Positions 38,718 to 46,016 of a stretch of DNA of 64,000 bases are shown one piece after another. Position numbers and translations under genes: made by a program. This DNA is from Bradyrhizobium sp. Lineage in GTDB: Bacteria; Pseudomonadota; Alphaproteobacteria; Rhizobiales; Xanthobacteraceae. The notes below the pieces were generated by a model. That model was given only the letters and a program-made list of their open reading frames with translations. It was not told the DNA's origin and made no database searches. Positions within the stretch are counted from its first letter, which is position 1. The number at the start of each line of letters is the position of its first letter. The stretch is taken from positions 39,458 through 103,457 of the forward strand of contig NZ_JAURXB010000169.1 in assembly GCF_030654605.1 (NCBI RefSeq), given 5' to 3'.

Positions 38718-40076
38718 GTGCCTAAGATCACTAAGAGGGTCGTCGACGCCGCCGAAGTCCGAGAGAAGGACTACGTTGTCTGGGACGACGAATTGCCTGG
38801 CTTTGGACTCCGCGTGTTTGCCTCCGGCAAGCGGAGCTATGTCATTCAGTATCGGGCCGTTGGCCGCTCGCGTCGCTATACGATCGGACTTCACGGGGTC
38901 TGGACGCCTGATACCGCGCGGCAGGAAGCAAAGGTCCAGTTCGGCCGAGTGGCACAAGGTGACAACCCAGCCGAAGAACGCCAGCTCGACCACAATGCTA
39001 CCACTGTCAAAGAACTCTGCACCCTCTATCTGAACGATTTGCAGGCCGGCCTGATCCTGGGGAAAGGCAGGCGTCCGAAGAAGCCGTCGACGATCGGCAC
39101 CGACACAGGCCGCATTGAACGTCACATCATTCCGCTCATAGGCACGAGGCGCGTTAGAGACCTCACAAAGGCTGACATCAACAAGGTGCTGAAAGACATC
39201 ATGGTCGGAAAGACACGGGCGGCGGTCAAGACCAAAAAGCTGCGCGGAAAAGCCATTGTCCGTGGCGGCGCCGGTACCGCAACGCGCACTGTCGGTCTCC
39301 TCGGCGGTATCCTCACCTATGCCGTCGAGGCTGGCATCATCGAGACGAATCCAGCCCATGGTATCCGCAAGCCAAAAGACAACGTTCGCAAGCGCCGACT
39401 GTCGGAGGCGGAGTACCGAACACTTGGGCAAATGCTGCGAGCTGCCGCCGAGGAGGAGAAGTACGCGACGACGGTAGATATCATTCGACAGATCGCGTTG
39501 ACCGGCTGCCGGCGCAGCGAAATTATCACCCTAAAATGGACGGAGGCCGACACCCAGGCAAGCTGCTTGCGATTGGAGGACAGTAAGGAAGGGGAATCCA
39601 TTCGCGCAATCGGCCTACCCGTGGTCGAGTACCTCGAACAGCGTCGGATCGATGCCCTCGGCACCTACGTCTTCCCCGGCCTAGGCGAAGACAATGCCTT
39701 CGGCAGCTTCCCGAACCATTGGCAGAAATTGTTCAAAGACTCTCCACTCTCAGATGTAACGCCACACGTCCTGCGCCACAGCTTTGCGAGCATCGCCAAT
39801 GATCTTGGTTTCACCGAGGTGACGATCGCGGCCCTTGTTGGCCACGCTAAGGGGTCGGTGACGAGCAAATATATCCATACGCTCGACACAGCTCTCATCA
39901 TGGCTGCGGACACGATCGCGGGCTATATTCAGGGACTCCTTGACGGGATCGAGTTCAAGCAAACCGCTTACGCACTGGACCGCGATTCACGGAAAGCCGC
40001 CTTGGCCCGTTTCCTGAGTAAGGCTGTGGCTGGTGATGATGAGAAGGCTGAAGAGGAGCGCCGTCTGGCTGCGTAG
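38718..40076 (+). CDS. int: Tyrosine recombinase/integrase (DUF4102 type)
   Basis: Site-specific integrase that moves the element between attP and attB. I chose GTG 38718 (GGAAGGAAG upstream), giving 452 residues beginning VPKITKRVVDAAEVREKDYVVWDDELPGFGLRVFASGKRSYVIQYRAVGRSRRYTIGLHG, the Arm-binding DUF4102 domain. An alternative start at 38652 adds 22 residues. The core-binding domain lies at about 110-200. The catalytic domain has the first Arg in LTGCRRSEIITLKWTEAD, HVLRHSFAS with His and Arg, GHAKGSVTSKYIHT with the last His and the nucleophile Tyr. It lies 180 bp from the tRNA-Arg fragment it is expected to recognise. Confidence 0.96.
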   Translation: MPKITKRVVDAAEVREKDYVVWDDELPGFGLRVFASGKRSYVIQYRAVGRSRRYTIGLHGVWTPDTARQEAKVQFGRVAQGDNPAEERQLDHNATTVKELCTLYLNDLQAGLILGKGRRPKKPSTIGTDTGRIERHIIPLIGTRRVRDLTKADINKVLKDIMVGKTRAAVKTKKLRGKAIVRGGAGTATRTVGLLGGILTYAVEAGIIETNPAHGIRKPKDNVRKRRLSEAEYRTLGQMLRAAAEEEKYATTVDIIRQIALTGCRRSEIITLKWTEADTQASCLRLEDSKEGESIRAIGLPVVEYLEQRRIDALGTYVFPGLGEDNAFGSFPNHWQKLFKDSPLSDVTPHVLRHSFASIANDLGFTEVTIAALVGHAKGSVTSKYIHTLDTALIMAADTIAGYIQGLLDGIEFKQTAYALDRDSRKAALARFLSKAVAGDDEKAEEERRLAA

Positions 40077-40317
40077 AAGGCTGCGGCGTGTCTGTTATGC
40101 GATCCAGAGCCAATCCAGGGCGTTAAAAACTCGAGTCGATCCTACACCTGATCCACGTTTTGCGGAACTCTACGTAGTTGAACTTGGCGTGGCGCGCCGA
40201 ATCACACTGGCCGAGCACCATGCCGTCGTCGCGAGAACCCATCTGGCCGCCGCAGCGCGGCCGACGTCCAGTCGGCGCTCGACCGGCGCGCGACACCTTG
40301 ACTTACGCATTCTTCGA

Positions 40318-40458
40318 TTATGAGACCTCTTCGTCGTAGGCGAGGTCCAGGCCTTCGGCGCGTTCGAGTTGGCATTGAAGCATCGCCTCAACGGCCACGG
40401 CTTGCCTCTGGCGGGCTTTTTCATGCGAGACATGCTGTTTCCAAGCGTTACCAAGCAT
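40318..40458 (-). CDS. Small candidate protein, 46 aa
   Basis: The reading MLGNAWKQHVSHEKARQRQAVAVEAMLQCQLERAEGLDLAYDEEVS is soluble and helical. It is not preceded by a strong ribosome site (TGGA only). Composition is protein-like, unlike the neighbouring frames. There is no homology evidence. Confidence 0.32.
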   Translation of the reverse strand: MLGNAWKQHVSHEKARQRQAVAVEAMLQCQLERAEGLDLAYDEEVS

Positions 40459-40561
40459 TCCATTGAAATTTTTATTAGCTTGATTGCTTTCTTCCGAGTT
40501 GTGCCGTCGGCTAGAATAGACCTTATGTGCGGCGCGTACCGAGCGGCATCATTTTAGGATT

Positions 40562-40690
40562 CTACCACCACCCGAGGCTATGCCCTGCCAAGGCTGCGCT
40601 GGTTAGCGCTGTAATCAGAGGCGCAAGTTGGCCGATCGCATTTAGCGCCTTCTGAAAATCTTCTAAACGAACAGGGCGACGTTTAGCCAT
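40562..40690 (-). CDS. Small candidate protein, 42 aa, with a hydrophobic C-terminal half
   Basis: MAKRRPVRLEDFQKALNAIG followed by QLAPLITALTSAALAGHSLGWW. A basic head plus a 20-residue mildly hydrophobic helix suggests a membrane-associated peptide or a small DNA-binding protein. CGGAGG lies nine bases before the ATG, a good ribosome site, which is the main support. It could be an element regulator or toxin-like peptide, but no evidence decides. Confidence 0.48.
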   Translation of the reverse strand: MAKRRPVRLEDFQKALNAIGQLAPLITALTSAALAGHSLGWW

Positions 40691-40831
40691 GGTCCCCGGC
40701 CTCCGCGGATTCTAGCGCCGGCCGCTCATTAACAGGGCATCGAACCGGCAACGCATTTATCGCAACTTGCGACCAGCAGCGTAAGGTTAAGCTCGGCGTC
40801 CCGTAATCCAGAGCGAGAAAAGGCCCCGCCG

Positions 40832-41347
40832 CTATTTCTTGGCGATCGCGGCACCCAAAATAGTCGGCGGCGCGTTCCGCATGGCCATGCGCCAGCGGCG
40901 CGCTTCGAAGGCAGCGGCGCGGGCGCGCTCTTTGCGTTCCTTCACCAGCTCCCTGATTTGGGTGGCGATCGCGCTCGCCGTGTTTCCCAGCTCGATCCCC
41001 TCATTCCGCAGCCGCCGAGAAAGAACGGCCACCGTTTCACCATTCTTAACTACAGCTTCGTCGTAAGCAGCAAGCAAACGGTGATCGCGGTCGGCCGCCA
41101 GTATCCTACCCCGACCACGCTTCGGTTTCCGTGTGGCCTTCGCAAAAAGCTTGCGCGCTTGATCCTCTCCAATGTGACTCACGGCCGCCTTGAACGCAGC
41201 GATCACGCCGTGCTCGACCTTAGCTATTCGTTGTTGTCGTTGCTCATCGCTCTCGCAGGCTTGACCTAATATAGTTAGATGATGAAGGCCAAAGATATCT
41301 GGCCGCGGCTCAAGCGGAGGGTAGAAAGGGCGCGTCGGCATTTTCAT
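40832..41347 (-). CDS. Helical basic protein, function unknown
   Basis: A 171-residue soluble protein. There is one region of interest, AKATRKPKRGRGRILAADRDHRLLAAYDEAVVKNGETVAVLSRRLRNEGIELGNTASAIATQIRELVKERKERARAA, which looks like a helix-turn-helix or small DNA-binding unit followed by a long charged helix. No catalytic motif is present. Similar genes sit near integrases in rhizobial elements, so a regulator is plausible but unproved. Confidence 0.6.
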   Translation of the reverse strand: MKMPTRPFYPPLEPRPDIFGLHHLTILGQACESDEQRQQRIAKVEHGVIAAFKAAVSHIGEDQARKLFAKATRKPKRGRGRILAADRDHRLLAAYDEAVVKNGETVAVLSRRLRNEGIELGNTASAIATQIRELVKERKERARAAAFEARRWRMAMRNAPPTILGAAIAKK

Positions 41348-41375
41348 ATACAGTGTCCCCCACGCTGCTGTTTGA

Positions 41376-41756
41376 TCAAATCACCGCTGGCAAATGAGAG
41401 AAGCCCGCTGCGATGGAGCCGTAGAAGCGGTGGAGCCCGTTGAGAACACGATAGCGGTAAGGTGAATGCGCAAACTCAAATAGCGGCATTTCGAACAAGG
41501 GTACTGGCTCTATGGAGTCGTCAGCAACAAAGCCCTTCAAGAGCCGGACTAGCCGCTCACGATCAAAACCATGCCAATCCTTGGGATGTGTTGTGAACCG
41601 TGGGACCGGTTCGATCGCCATAAGGGGAATCAGCACGGCTTCCCCGTCGGGCAGATAGGATGTCGCCCTCGGCTTGAACTCAATCATGCCTGCTTCGGAT
41701 AGCCAATCGTCGGGTATTTCGAATTCGCAGGGAAAATGAGGCATAGAAAAGCGCAT
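41376..41756 (-). CDS. Small ParB-like-fold protein, function unknown
   Basis: A 126-residue protein (the Met at residue 5 is another possible start). The second half, VPLFEMPLFEFAHSPYRYRVLNGLHRFYGSIAAGFSHLPAVI, resembles the ParB/sulfiredoxin nuclease fold, where a G-x-HR box follows a beta strand. The front half has no motif. It ends where ParB N-terminal domains would normally continue with helices, so it may be a minimal domain. Confidence 0.6.
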   Translation of the reverse strand: MRFSMPHFPCEFEIPDDWLSEAGMIEFKPRATSYLPDGEAVLIPLMAIEPVPRFTTHPKDWHGFDRERLVRLLKGFVADDSIEPVPLFEMPLFEFAHSPYRYRVLNGLHRFYGSIAAGFSHLPAVI

Positions 41757-41946
41757 CAGGAGCCTTTTGCACAGCTCGACAATTGCTGCACGAACAACAT
41801 TTCCCTATCTGTACGCATCATGCCCTCCGGGCATATTATTGCTGAGCACAGCATCGTATCGCAAATGAAGGCGGGGCAAATCTTTGGCCAGCACCGACGT
41901 CGAAGGTCAACGCAGCACCTACACCTAAATCTGTCCCCCCCCCATT

Positions 41947-42861
41947 CTAATTGAGTATGAACCGCGATGCGGTAAGCGCTTTAACTGGATAGACTAAGAT
42001 CAAGATATTGAACGTTGTGTCGAAGGCTTCCGCGACGCACTCATGGGCCTGACCGTTCCGGTCCGTGATCGAGATGGTCGTCGGTCGGGTCATCCGTCGG
42101 CCTATTGGCAACACCCGTCCCAGTGAATGATCGAGTGTAATTGCCAGCTCGGCAGGTTGTCCGAATTGCTGCCTAAACGACCCTGAGATTTCGATCCTGC
42201 GGACATCAGCGCGCGCGCCTGTGCGTTCACAGTATGTGATCGGCTCAAGTACGTAGACGGCGCAAGCCCGGTGATGGGTCCGCGCAAATTCGCGGCACGA
42301 CGCATAGACAGACGCGCCGAATTTGCCGGCCAGCTTCATCGGCGTCTTGATCTCAAATTTGTGGTCCGCCGCCATATCGCGGTAGCCGTCGCCCTGAAAA
42401 AGAACGAAGCGAGCAAAGTTATTGGCTTCGCGCTCGAAAAGGTCGGCGATATCCGGAGCGAGGGTCTTTTCGCAATCCTGAAAGATGCGGAACAGCTTGC
42501 GGTGTGTGGGGAGCTCGTGATGTCCGGCTTCGTGCAGCTTGAGAAAGTTCTGCTTCGATGCATGCATCGTGTGGTCGATGTGGATGAGGCTTTCGTCGGC
42601 GTCATAGATGCCAAACACCTTGGAGATCGCGGACTTCAACACCTCTGCCGCATGCTCTGCCTTGCCCATCAGGTATTCGACGATCCGTCGCGGGTCGAAC
42701 GCGCTCGCGGGCGCAATTTTGAGCTTCGCTGCCTCAAGGATATCCGGGATAGGTGTAGGAAAGACGCCCCATCCAGCGGCTCGGTCTAAAGCGCGCCGTG
42801 CAGCCAACTGCACGGCGCCTAACTGCTCGGGGTCGAGACTGCTGTCGTCGGCTTTTGCCAC
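41947..42861 (-). CDS. ImmA/IrrE family metallopeptidase
   Basis: A 304-residue predicted zinc peptidase. The motif KLHEAGHHELPTH is the HExxH site. DLFEREANNFARFVLFQ about 40 residues later supplies the E-x-x-A-N third ligand region, as in ImmA and IrrE. The C-terminal part (ADVRRIEISGSFRQQFGQPAELAITLDHS) is the GAF-like extension seen in IrrE. ImmA cleaves an XRE repressor during element induction, IrrE in stress. The GTG start at 42861 overlaps the stop codon of the XRE gene by one base, so the two are coupled. Confidence 0.92.
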   Translation of the reverse strand: MAKADDSSLDPEQLGAVQLAARRALDRAAGWGVFPTPIPDILEAAKLKIAPASAFDPRRIVEYLMGKAEHAAEVLKSAISKVFGIYDADESLIHIDHTMHASKQNFLKLHEAGHHELPTHRKLFRIFQDCEKTLAPDIADLFEREANNFARFVLFQGDGYRDMAADHKFEIKTPMKLAGKFGASVYASCREFARTHHRACAVYVLEPITYCERTGARADVRRIEISGSFRQQFGQPAELAITLDHSLGRVLPIGRRMTRPTTISITDRNGQAHECVAEAFDTTFNILILVYPVKALTASRFILN

Positions 42862-43244
42862 TAGGGCTTTTTCCTGCTGCGTAGATAACCTAGAAACTTA
42901 ACAAGCTCGGCCTCTTCCTCGCCCGTCAAATTATGCTCGGCGAATGTTGCAACGCGCCCATGCCGCTGTTCGGCGGTGCTGCGGGATCGTGTAGGCGCAA
43001 CAAAGCCTGCGCGTTCCATTAAGTTCTCGTAGCTAACGGCGTATAGCTCGGCGAGTGCGTGCAGGATATTCGGACTTGGTCTTTTGATTTGATCGTTTTC
43101 AATCTGGCTTAGGTAAGCGTTCGAAACAATTTTGTTGGTAGCTCTCTCGACATCGCGCTGAGAGAGCTGGCGGTCTTCACGGATTGAGGCGAGAAATTGT
43201 CCAAGCGTGAGCTTGATCTCCGCTCCCACGCTTTTCTTGGCCAT
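42861..43244 (-). CDS. XRE-family transcriptional regulator
   Basis: A 127-residue helix-turn-helix protein from the ATG at 43244, with GGAGGAG eight bases upstream. The HTH is LGQFLASIREDRQLSQRDVERATNKIVSNAYLSQIENDQIKRPSPNILHALAELYAV, residues about 12-70. A short tail (GEEEAELVKFLGYLRSRKKP) follows. Together with ImmA it forms a repressor-antirepressor protease pair. The promoter/operator region to its right is shared with the multi-ubiquitin operon, so the operon is a likely target. Confidence 0.94.
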   Translation of the reverse strand: MAKKSVGAEIKLTLGQFLASIREDRQLSQRDVERATNKIVSNAYLSQIENDQIKRPSPNILHALAELYAVSYENLMERAGFVAPTRSRSTAEQRHGRVATFAEHNLTGEEEAELVKFLGYLRSRKKP

Positions 43245-43280
43245 GACATCACTCCTCCAAAGTCGTTGATTCACCTCACA

Positions 43281-43359
43281 TATTTAGCCTCATCTGATAA
43301 GAATGTCAAGCGTGCCCAGTGAATGCTTGACAAACCTAGCATGCCACCTTATCTTATCA
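43281..43359. promoter_or_regulatory. Divergent promoters with nested operator dyads between XRE-immA and the ubiquitin-like operon
   Basis: Leftward: TTGACA (43304-43309 read on the minus strand), 17 bp, TAAATA (43281-43286). Rightward: TTGACA (43327-43332), 17 bp, TATCTT (43350-43355). TGTCAAGC at 43304-43311 and GCTTGACA at 43325-43332 are inverted repeats covering both -35 boxes. A second pair, TGATAAGA (43295-43302) and TCTTATCA (43352-43359), lies outside. This layout fits one repressor controlling both directions. Confidence 0.8.
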
Positions 43360-43404
43360 TCATCGCTTCGGTATGGACCGGGGGAATTCAAAAAGGTGAA
43401 GCAG

Positions 43405-44115
43405 ATGGAAAATGTGGTTACGGGCGGCCAGGGCCGCGATGACAATGTCACGGGCCAAGGCGGGCGCGGGCCCGACTCCGGGGGCCATTTCTTCACCACG
43501 CTCAACGGAGTGACCGTGAAGTTCGCGGAGGCCATGCCGAAGGGGGAACACGTTCTCGACAAGGCGGATTTGAAGCCGGCCAGCGACTATGTGCTGATCC
43601 AGCTTATGGCGCACAGCAGCCGCTCGGTGGGGCTTGAGGAGGCGGTGGACTTGCGGGCAGAAGGAACCGAAGTGTTTCGTGCCTTCAAGAGCGATCGCAT
43701 CTTCCGCTTCACCAATAACGGACACGGCTTCGAGTGGGGCGAGGACAAGATCCCCGAGTCCGAACTGCGCACCATCTGCCACGTCCGCGAGGACGAGGTT
43801 CTGGTCCTGGAGCGCGACGGCACCGACATCGACCTGAAGCCGAATGACGCTCTCGACCTTGGTCAGGCCGGGACCGAGCACTTGCACACCGAGAAACGCC
43901 TCATCACGGTCTTCTATGAGAACGAGCCACGCGAAATCGCGCGCGGCACCTACACCACCGAGCAGCTCAAGCAGAAGTTCGGCGTGCAGGAGGGCTACGT
44001 CCTCGAATTCATCAACGAGGAGGGGCAGCTCACGCCGCTCAAGCCCGGCGCGAAACTCAAGGTGAAGGAGGGAATGAAGTTCTTTGAACAGGTTCCCTGC
44101 GGAGGCTCTTCGTGA
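43405..44115 (+). CDS. Multi-ubiquitin domain protein (ubiquitin-like modifier precursor)
   Basis: A 236-residue protein read from the ATG at 43405 (AAGGTG six bases upstream). The Gly/Asn-rich start (about 28 residues) precedes what I read as three ubiquitin-like units. The first is at about 28-103 (FFTTLNGVTVKFAEA ... IFRFTNN). The second is at about 104-165 (ELRTICHVREDEVLVLE). The third is at about 166-236 (RLITVFYENEPREIARGTYTTEQLKQKFGVQEGYVLEFINEEGQLTPLKPG). The chain ends CGGSS, a Gly-Gly with a two-residue tail that the JAB protease could remove. This matches the bacterial Multi_ubiq family, encoded with E1, E2 and JAB genes. The substrate is unknown. Confidence 0.9.
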   Translation: MENVVTGGQGRDDNVTGQGGRGPDSGGHFFTTLNGVTVKFAEAMPKGEHVLDKADLKPASDYVLIQLMAHSSRSVGLEEAVDLRAEGTEVFRAFKSDRIFRFTNNGHGFEWGEDKIPESELRTICHVREDEVLVLERDGTDIDLKPNDALDLGQAGTEHLHTEKRLITVFYENEPREIARGTYTTEQLKQKFGVQEGYVLEFINEEGQLTPLKPGAKLKVKEGMKFFEQVPCGGSS

Positions 44116-44447
44116 GCGACGTCGCCAGCAAAGAGTACGCCAATCTCAAAGTCATGCACGCTGACGCCGTCCTCCTCAAGGAGGGCGGCCAGCCCGTGGC
44201 CCTGCTGCCGGGCTTCGGGTTCACCGCTGGCGATCAGCCGTTCAAGATGGACCTGTTACTGGTGCCCTTCGCGCATTCCGGCTACGTCACGCGCCTTTTC
44301 TTCGAGCGCCAAATTCAAGGTCGCGCGGGCAACTGGAACCAGCACCGCGTGGTCGAGCGCAATTGGTGGGCGCCGTCATGGAACCACGTGCCGGCCTCGA
44401 TGCGCTGGACCCAAATGCTATCCGCTCACCTGCGAGCCGTCGCATGA
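44112..44447 (+). CDS. E2-like protein, prokaryotic E2 family E type, without cysteine
   Basis: A 111-residue protein starting at GTG 44112, which overlaps the modifier gene's stop codon (GTGA). LLPGFGFTAGDQPFKMDLLLVPFAHSG reads as the first E2 strands, and GNWNQHRVVERNWWAPSWNHVPASMRWTQMLSAHLRAV fits the W-x-x-H ... W-x-P end of the prokaryotic E2 family E. There is not one cysteine in the chain, so the usual E2-ubiquitin thioester cannot form. It may act as a docking protein, or transfer may go straight from E1. Family assignment is by context and pattern. Confidence 0.78.
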   Translation: MSDVASKEYANLKVMHADAVLLKEGGQPVALLPGFGFTAGDQPFKMDLLLVPFAHSGYVTRLFFERQIQGRAGNWNQHRVVERNWWAPSWNHVPASMRWTQMLSAHLRAVA

Positions 44448-44947
44448 AAATTCGCTTCAAAGTCACAAGTGCCTTGCTCACCACGATCCGCATTGATTTG
44501 CGGCGACCGCACCCGTTCGCCCACGAACGCGTTGGCTTTATTGCCGCAGGATTGGCTGCGGCGCACGACGAACTTTTCATTTTGGCCCGGGAATACCGTC
44601 CTGTACGTGATGACGAATATCTTCCCGATCCTCGCGTCGGCGCGATGATGAGCGCAGAAGCTATTCGCCGTGCTCGCCAATGGGCGATGGATGACCGCGT
44701 CGCTATCTTCCACGTGCACACGCATGGCGGCCAGGGCATCCCGGGCTTCAGCGGCATCGATATTCGTGAAAACGGCAAGTTCGTTCCGAATTTCGTTTCG
44801 GTTGCCCCGCACAGCGTGCACGGCGCCATCGTACTCAGCGACAAGTCTGCGTTCGGCCAAGTGTGGATCGACCGTACGTCTCCCCAGCCCGTTATCGCCA
44901 AATTCAGTGAGGTTGGCATGCCACTTCGCAGTTGGAGCACAATATGA
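44444..44947 (+). CDS. JAB/JAMM-motif metalloprotease (deubiquitinase-like)
   Basis: A 167-residue zinc isopeptidase-fold protein from the ATG at 44444. The JAMM motif is FHVHTHGGQGIPGFSGID: HTH, then eight residues, then SGID. The upstream catalytic Glu is probably in HERVGFIAAG. It probably trims the Ser-Ser tail to expose Gly-Gly of the modifier, or removes the modifier from targets. It is coupled on both sides by ATGA overlaps. Confidence 0.92.
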   Translation: MKIRFKVTSALLTTIRIDLRRPHPFAHERVGFIAAGLAAAHDELFILAREYRPVRDDEYLPDPRVGAMMSAEAIRRARQWAMDDRVAIFHVHTHGGQGIPGFSGIDIRENGKFVPNFVSVAPHSVHGAIVLSDKSAFGQVWIDRTSPQPVIAKFSEVGMPLRSWSTI

Positions 44948-45840
44948 GCCGTCTTGACCGCCAAAGCTTCCTTGGTCCCCAAAGCGACGCCGTTCTGGAT
45001 GCCGCCACGATCGGGATCGTCGGGCTCGGCGGCGGGGGTTCTCACATCGCGCAGCAGACTGCACATATGGGCGTCGGCGGTTATGTAAATGCTGATCCGG
45101 ACGTTATCGAAGATACCAACACCAACCGATTAATTGGCGGTACGCTGGCAGACGTTGCGGTGAGCCTTCCAAAGGTTACCATTGCCGAGCGACTAATCCA
45201 CGGCTTGCAGCCAAACGCTCGCATCCTCTCGATTCAGAAAGATTGGCACGCTGCGGTCGATGACCTCAAGCTGTGTGATGTCATCTTGGGAGCGGTCGAT
45301 GGTTTCAAGGAGCGAGAGCAGCTTGAACGCTTCGCTCGCAAGCACTTGATCCCTTACATCGACATCGGGATGGATGTTCACGATCTCGGCAAAAAGGGCT
45401 TTCTGGTTAGCGGTCAGGTGATCCTGTCCATGCCGGGCGCGCCCTGCATGCGTTGCTGCGGATTCATTACCGATGAACGACTGGAGCAGGAAGCCAAGCG
45501 GTACGGCGCAGCAGGCTCGCGCCCGCAAGTGGTGTGGTCAAACGGCGTGCTGGCATCCACGGCGGTTGGCCTGCTCACGCAGATACTAACGCCTTGGTAT
45601 CCGAACCCGCCAACCTTCGTCTTCCTTGACTATGACGGCAACAAGGGAACCATCATCCGTAATCAGCGCATGGAGCTGCTGACGAACCATGTGTGCCCGC
45701 ATCATCCGCCCGACGAAACCGGCGACCCGCTCTTCGACATCCGCCAGCAGAGTTTTGCTTCGCGGCCCACGATCTTGCCGTCCCGGATTGCGCCCTGGTA
45801 CCGCCGGATGTGGAATCGCCTCCGTAAGAGGCCAGATTGA
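44944..45840 (+). CDS. ThiF/E1-like ubiquitin-activating enzyme
   Basis: A 298-residue adenylating enzyme. The nucleotide loop is IGIVGLGGGGSHIAQQTAHMG, followed by the DxD/N-R elements PDVIEDTNTNRLIGG and CDVILGAVDGFKEREQLERFARKHLIPYIDIGMD. Cysteines cluster in APCMRCCGFI, and another lies at NHVCPHHPPD; one of these is the likely catalytic Cys and the others may bind zinc. It would adenylate the C-terminal Gly of the modifier. Its start overlaps the JAB stop by 4 bp. It is the last gene of the tight four-gene unit. Confidence 0.93.
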   Translation: MSRLDRQSFLGPQSDAVLDAATIGIVGLGGGGSHIAQQTAHMGVGGYVNADPDVIEDTNTNRLIGGTLADVAVSLPKVTIAERLIHGLQPNARILSIQKDWHAAVDDLKLCDVILGAVDGFKEREQLERFARKHLIPYIDIGMDVHDLGKKGFLVSGQVILSMPGAPCMRCCGFITDERLEQEAKRYGAAGSRPQVVWSNGVLASTAVGLLTQILTPWYPNPPTFVFLDYDGNKGTIIRNQRMELLTNHVCPHHPPDETGDPLFDIRQQSFASRPTILPSRIAPWYRRMWNRLRKRPD

Positions 45841-46016
45841 CCACGGTGCGCGAAACAGAACAATTCCAGCGCAAGTGGTCGATTTCGTCCACATTTAAGC
45901 TTATGAATCTACTTGGCTATTCGTCACTGTGGACGACTTCAAAATCGGCCTTTGTAAAATCGTCCGCCCACCCTTACGGTGGCTTGCCCGACATTTTCTT
46001 CTGTCACGCGAGTCAC
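45841..46016 (+). other. 176-bp gap between the E1 gene and the AAA ATPase gene
   Basis: It could be an N-terminal extension of the AAA protein (an in-frame TTG at 45837 overlaps the E1 stop) or a leader with its own promoter. The translated extension has no AAA-family pattern, so I treat it as untranslated or weakly used. Confidence 0.5.

Larger units (their letters stand above)
40077..40831. other. Gene-poor stretch after the integrase
   Basis: 755 bp with only two small candidate genes on the minus strand (40318-40458 and 40562-40690). A 96-residue Arg-rich plus-strand reading at 40033-40323 overlaps the integrase and has no recognisable feature. attP-proximal arm sites or an excisionase gene would be expected here, but I could not identify either. 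Confidence 0.45.

Noticed and set aside
40033..40323. 96-codon reading after the integrase
   Set aside because: Starts inside the integrase gene, is Arg-rich, and has no ribosome site or motif; only noted as part of the gap.
40735..40770. Second tRNA fragment suggested by CATCGAACCGGCAACGC
   Set aside because: The T-arm cannot pair and no acceptor or anticodon arm surrounds it.
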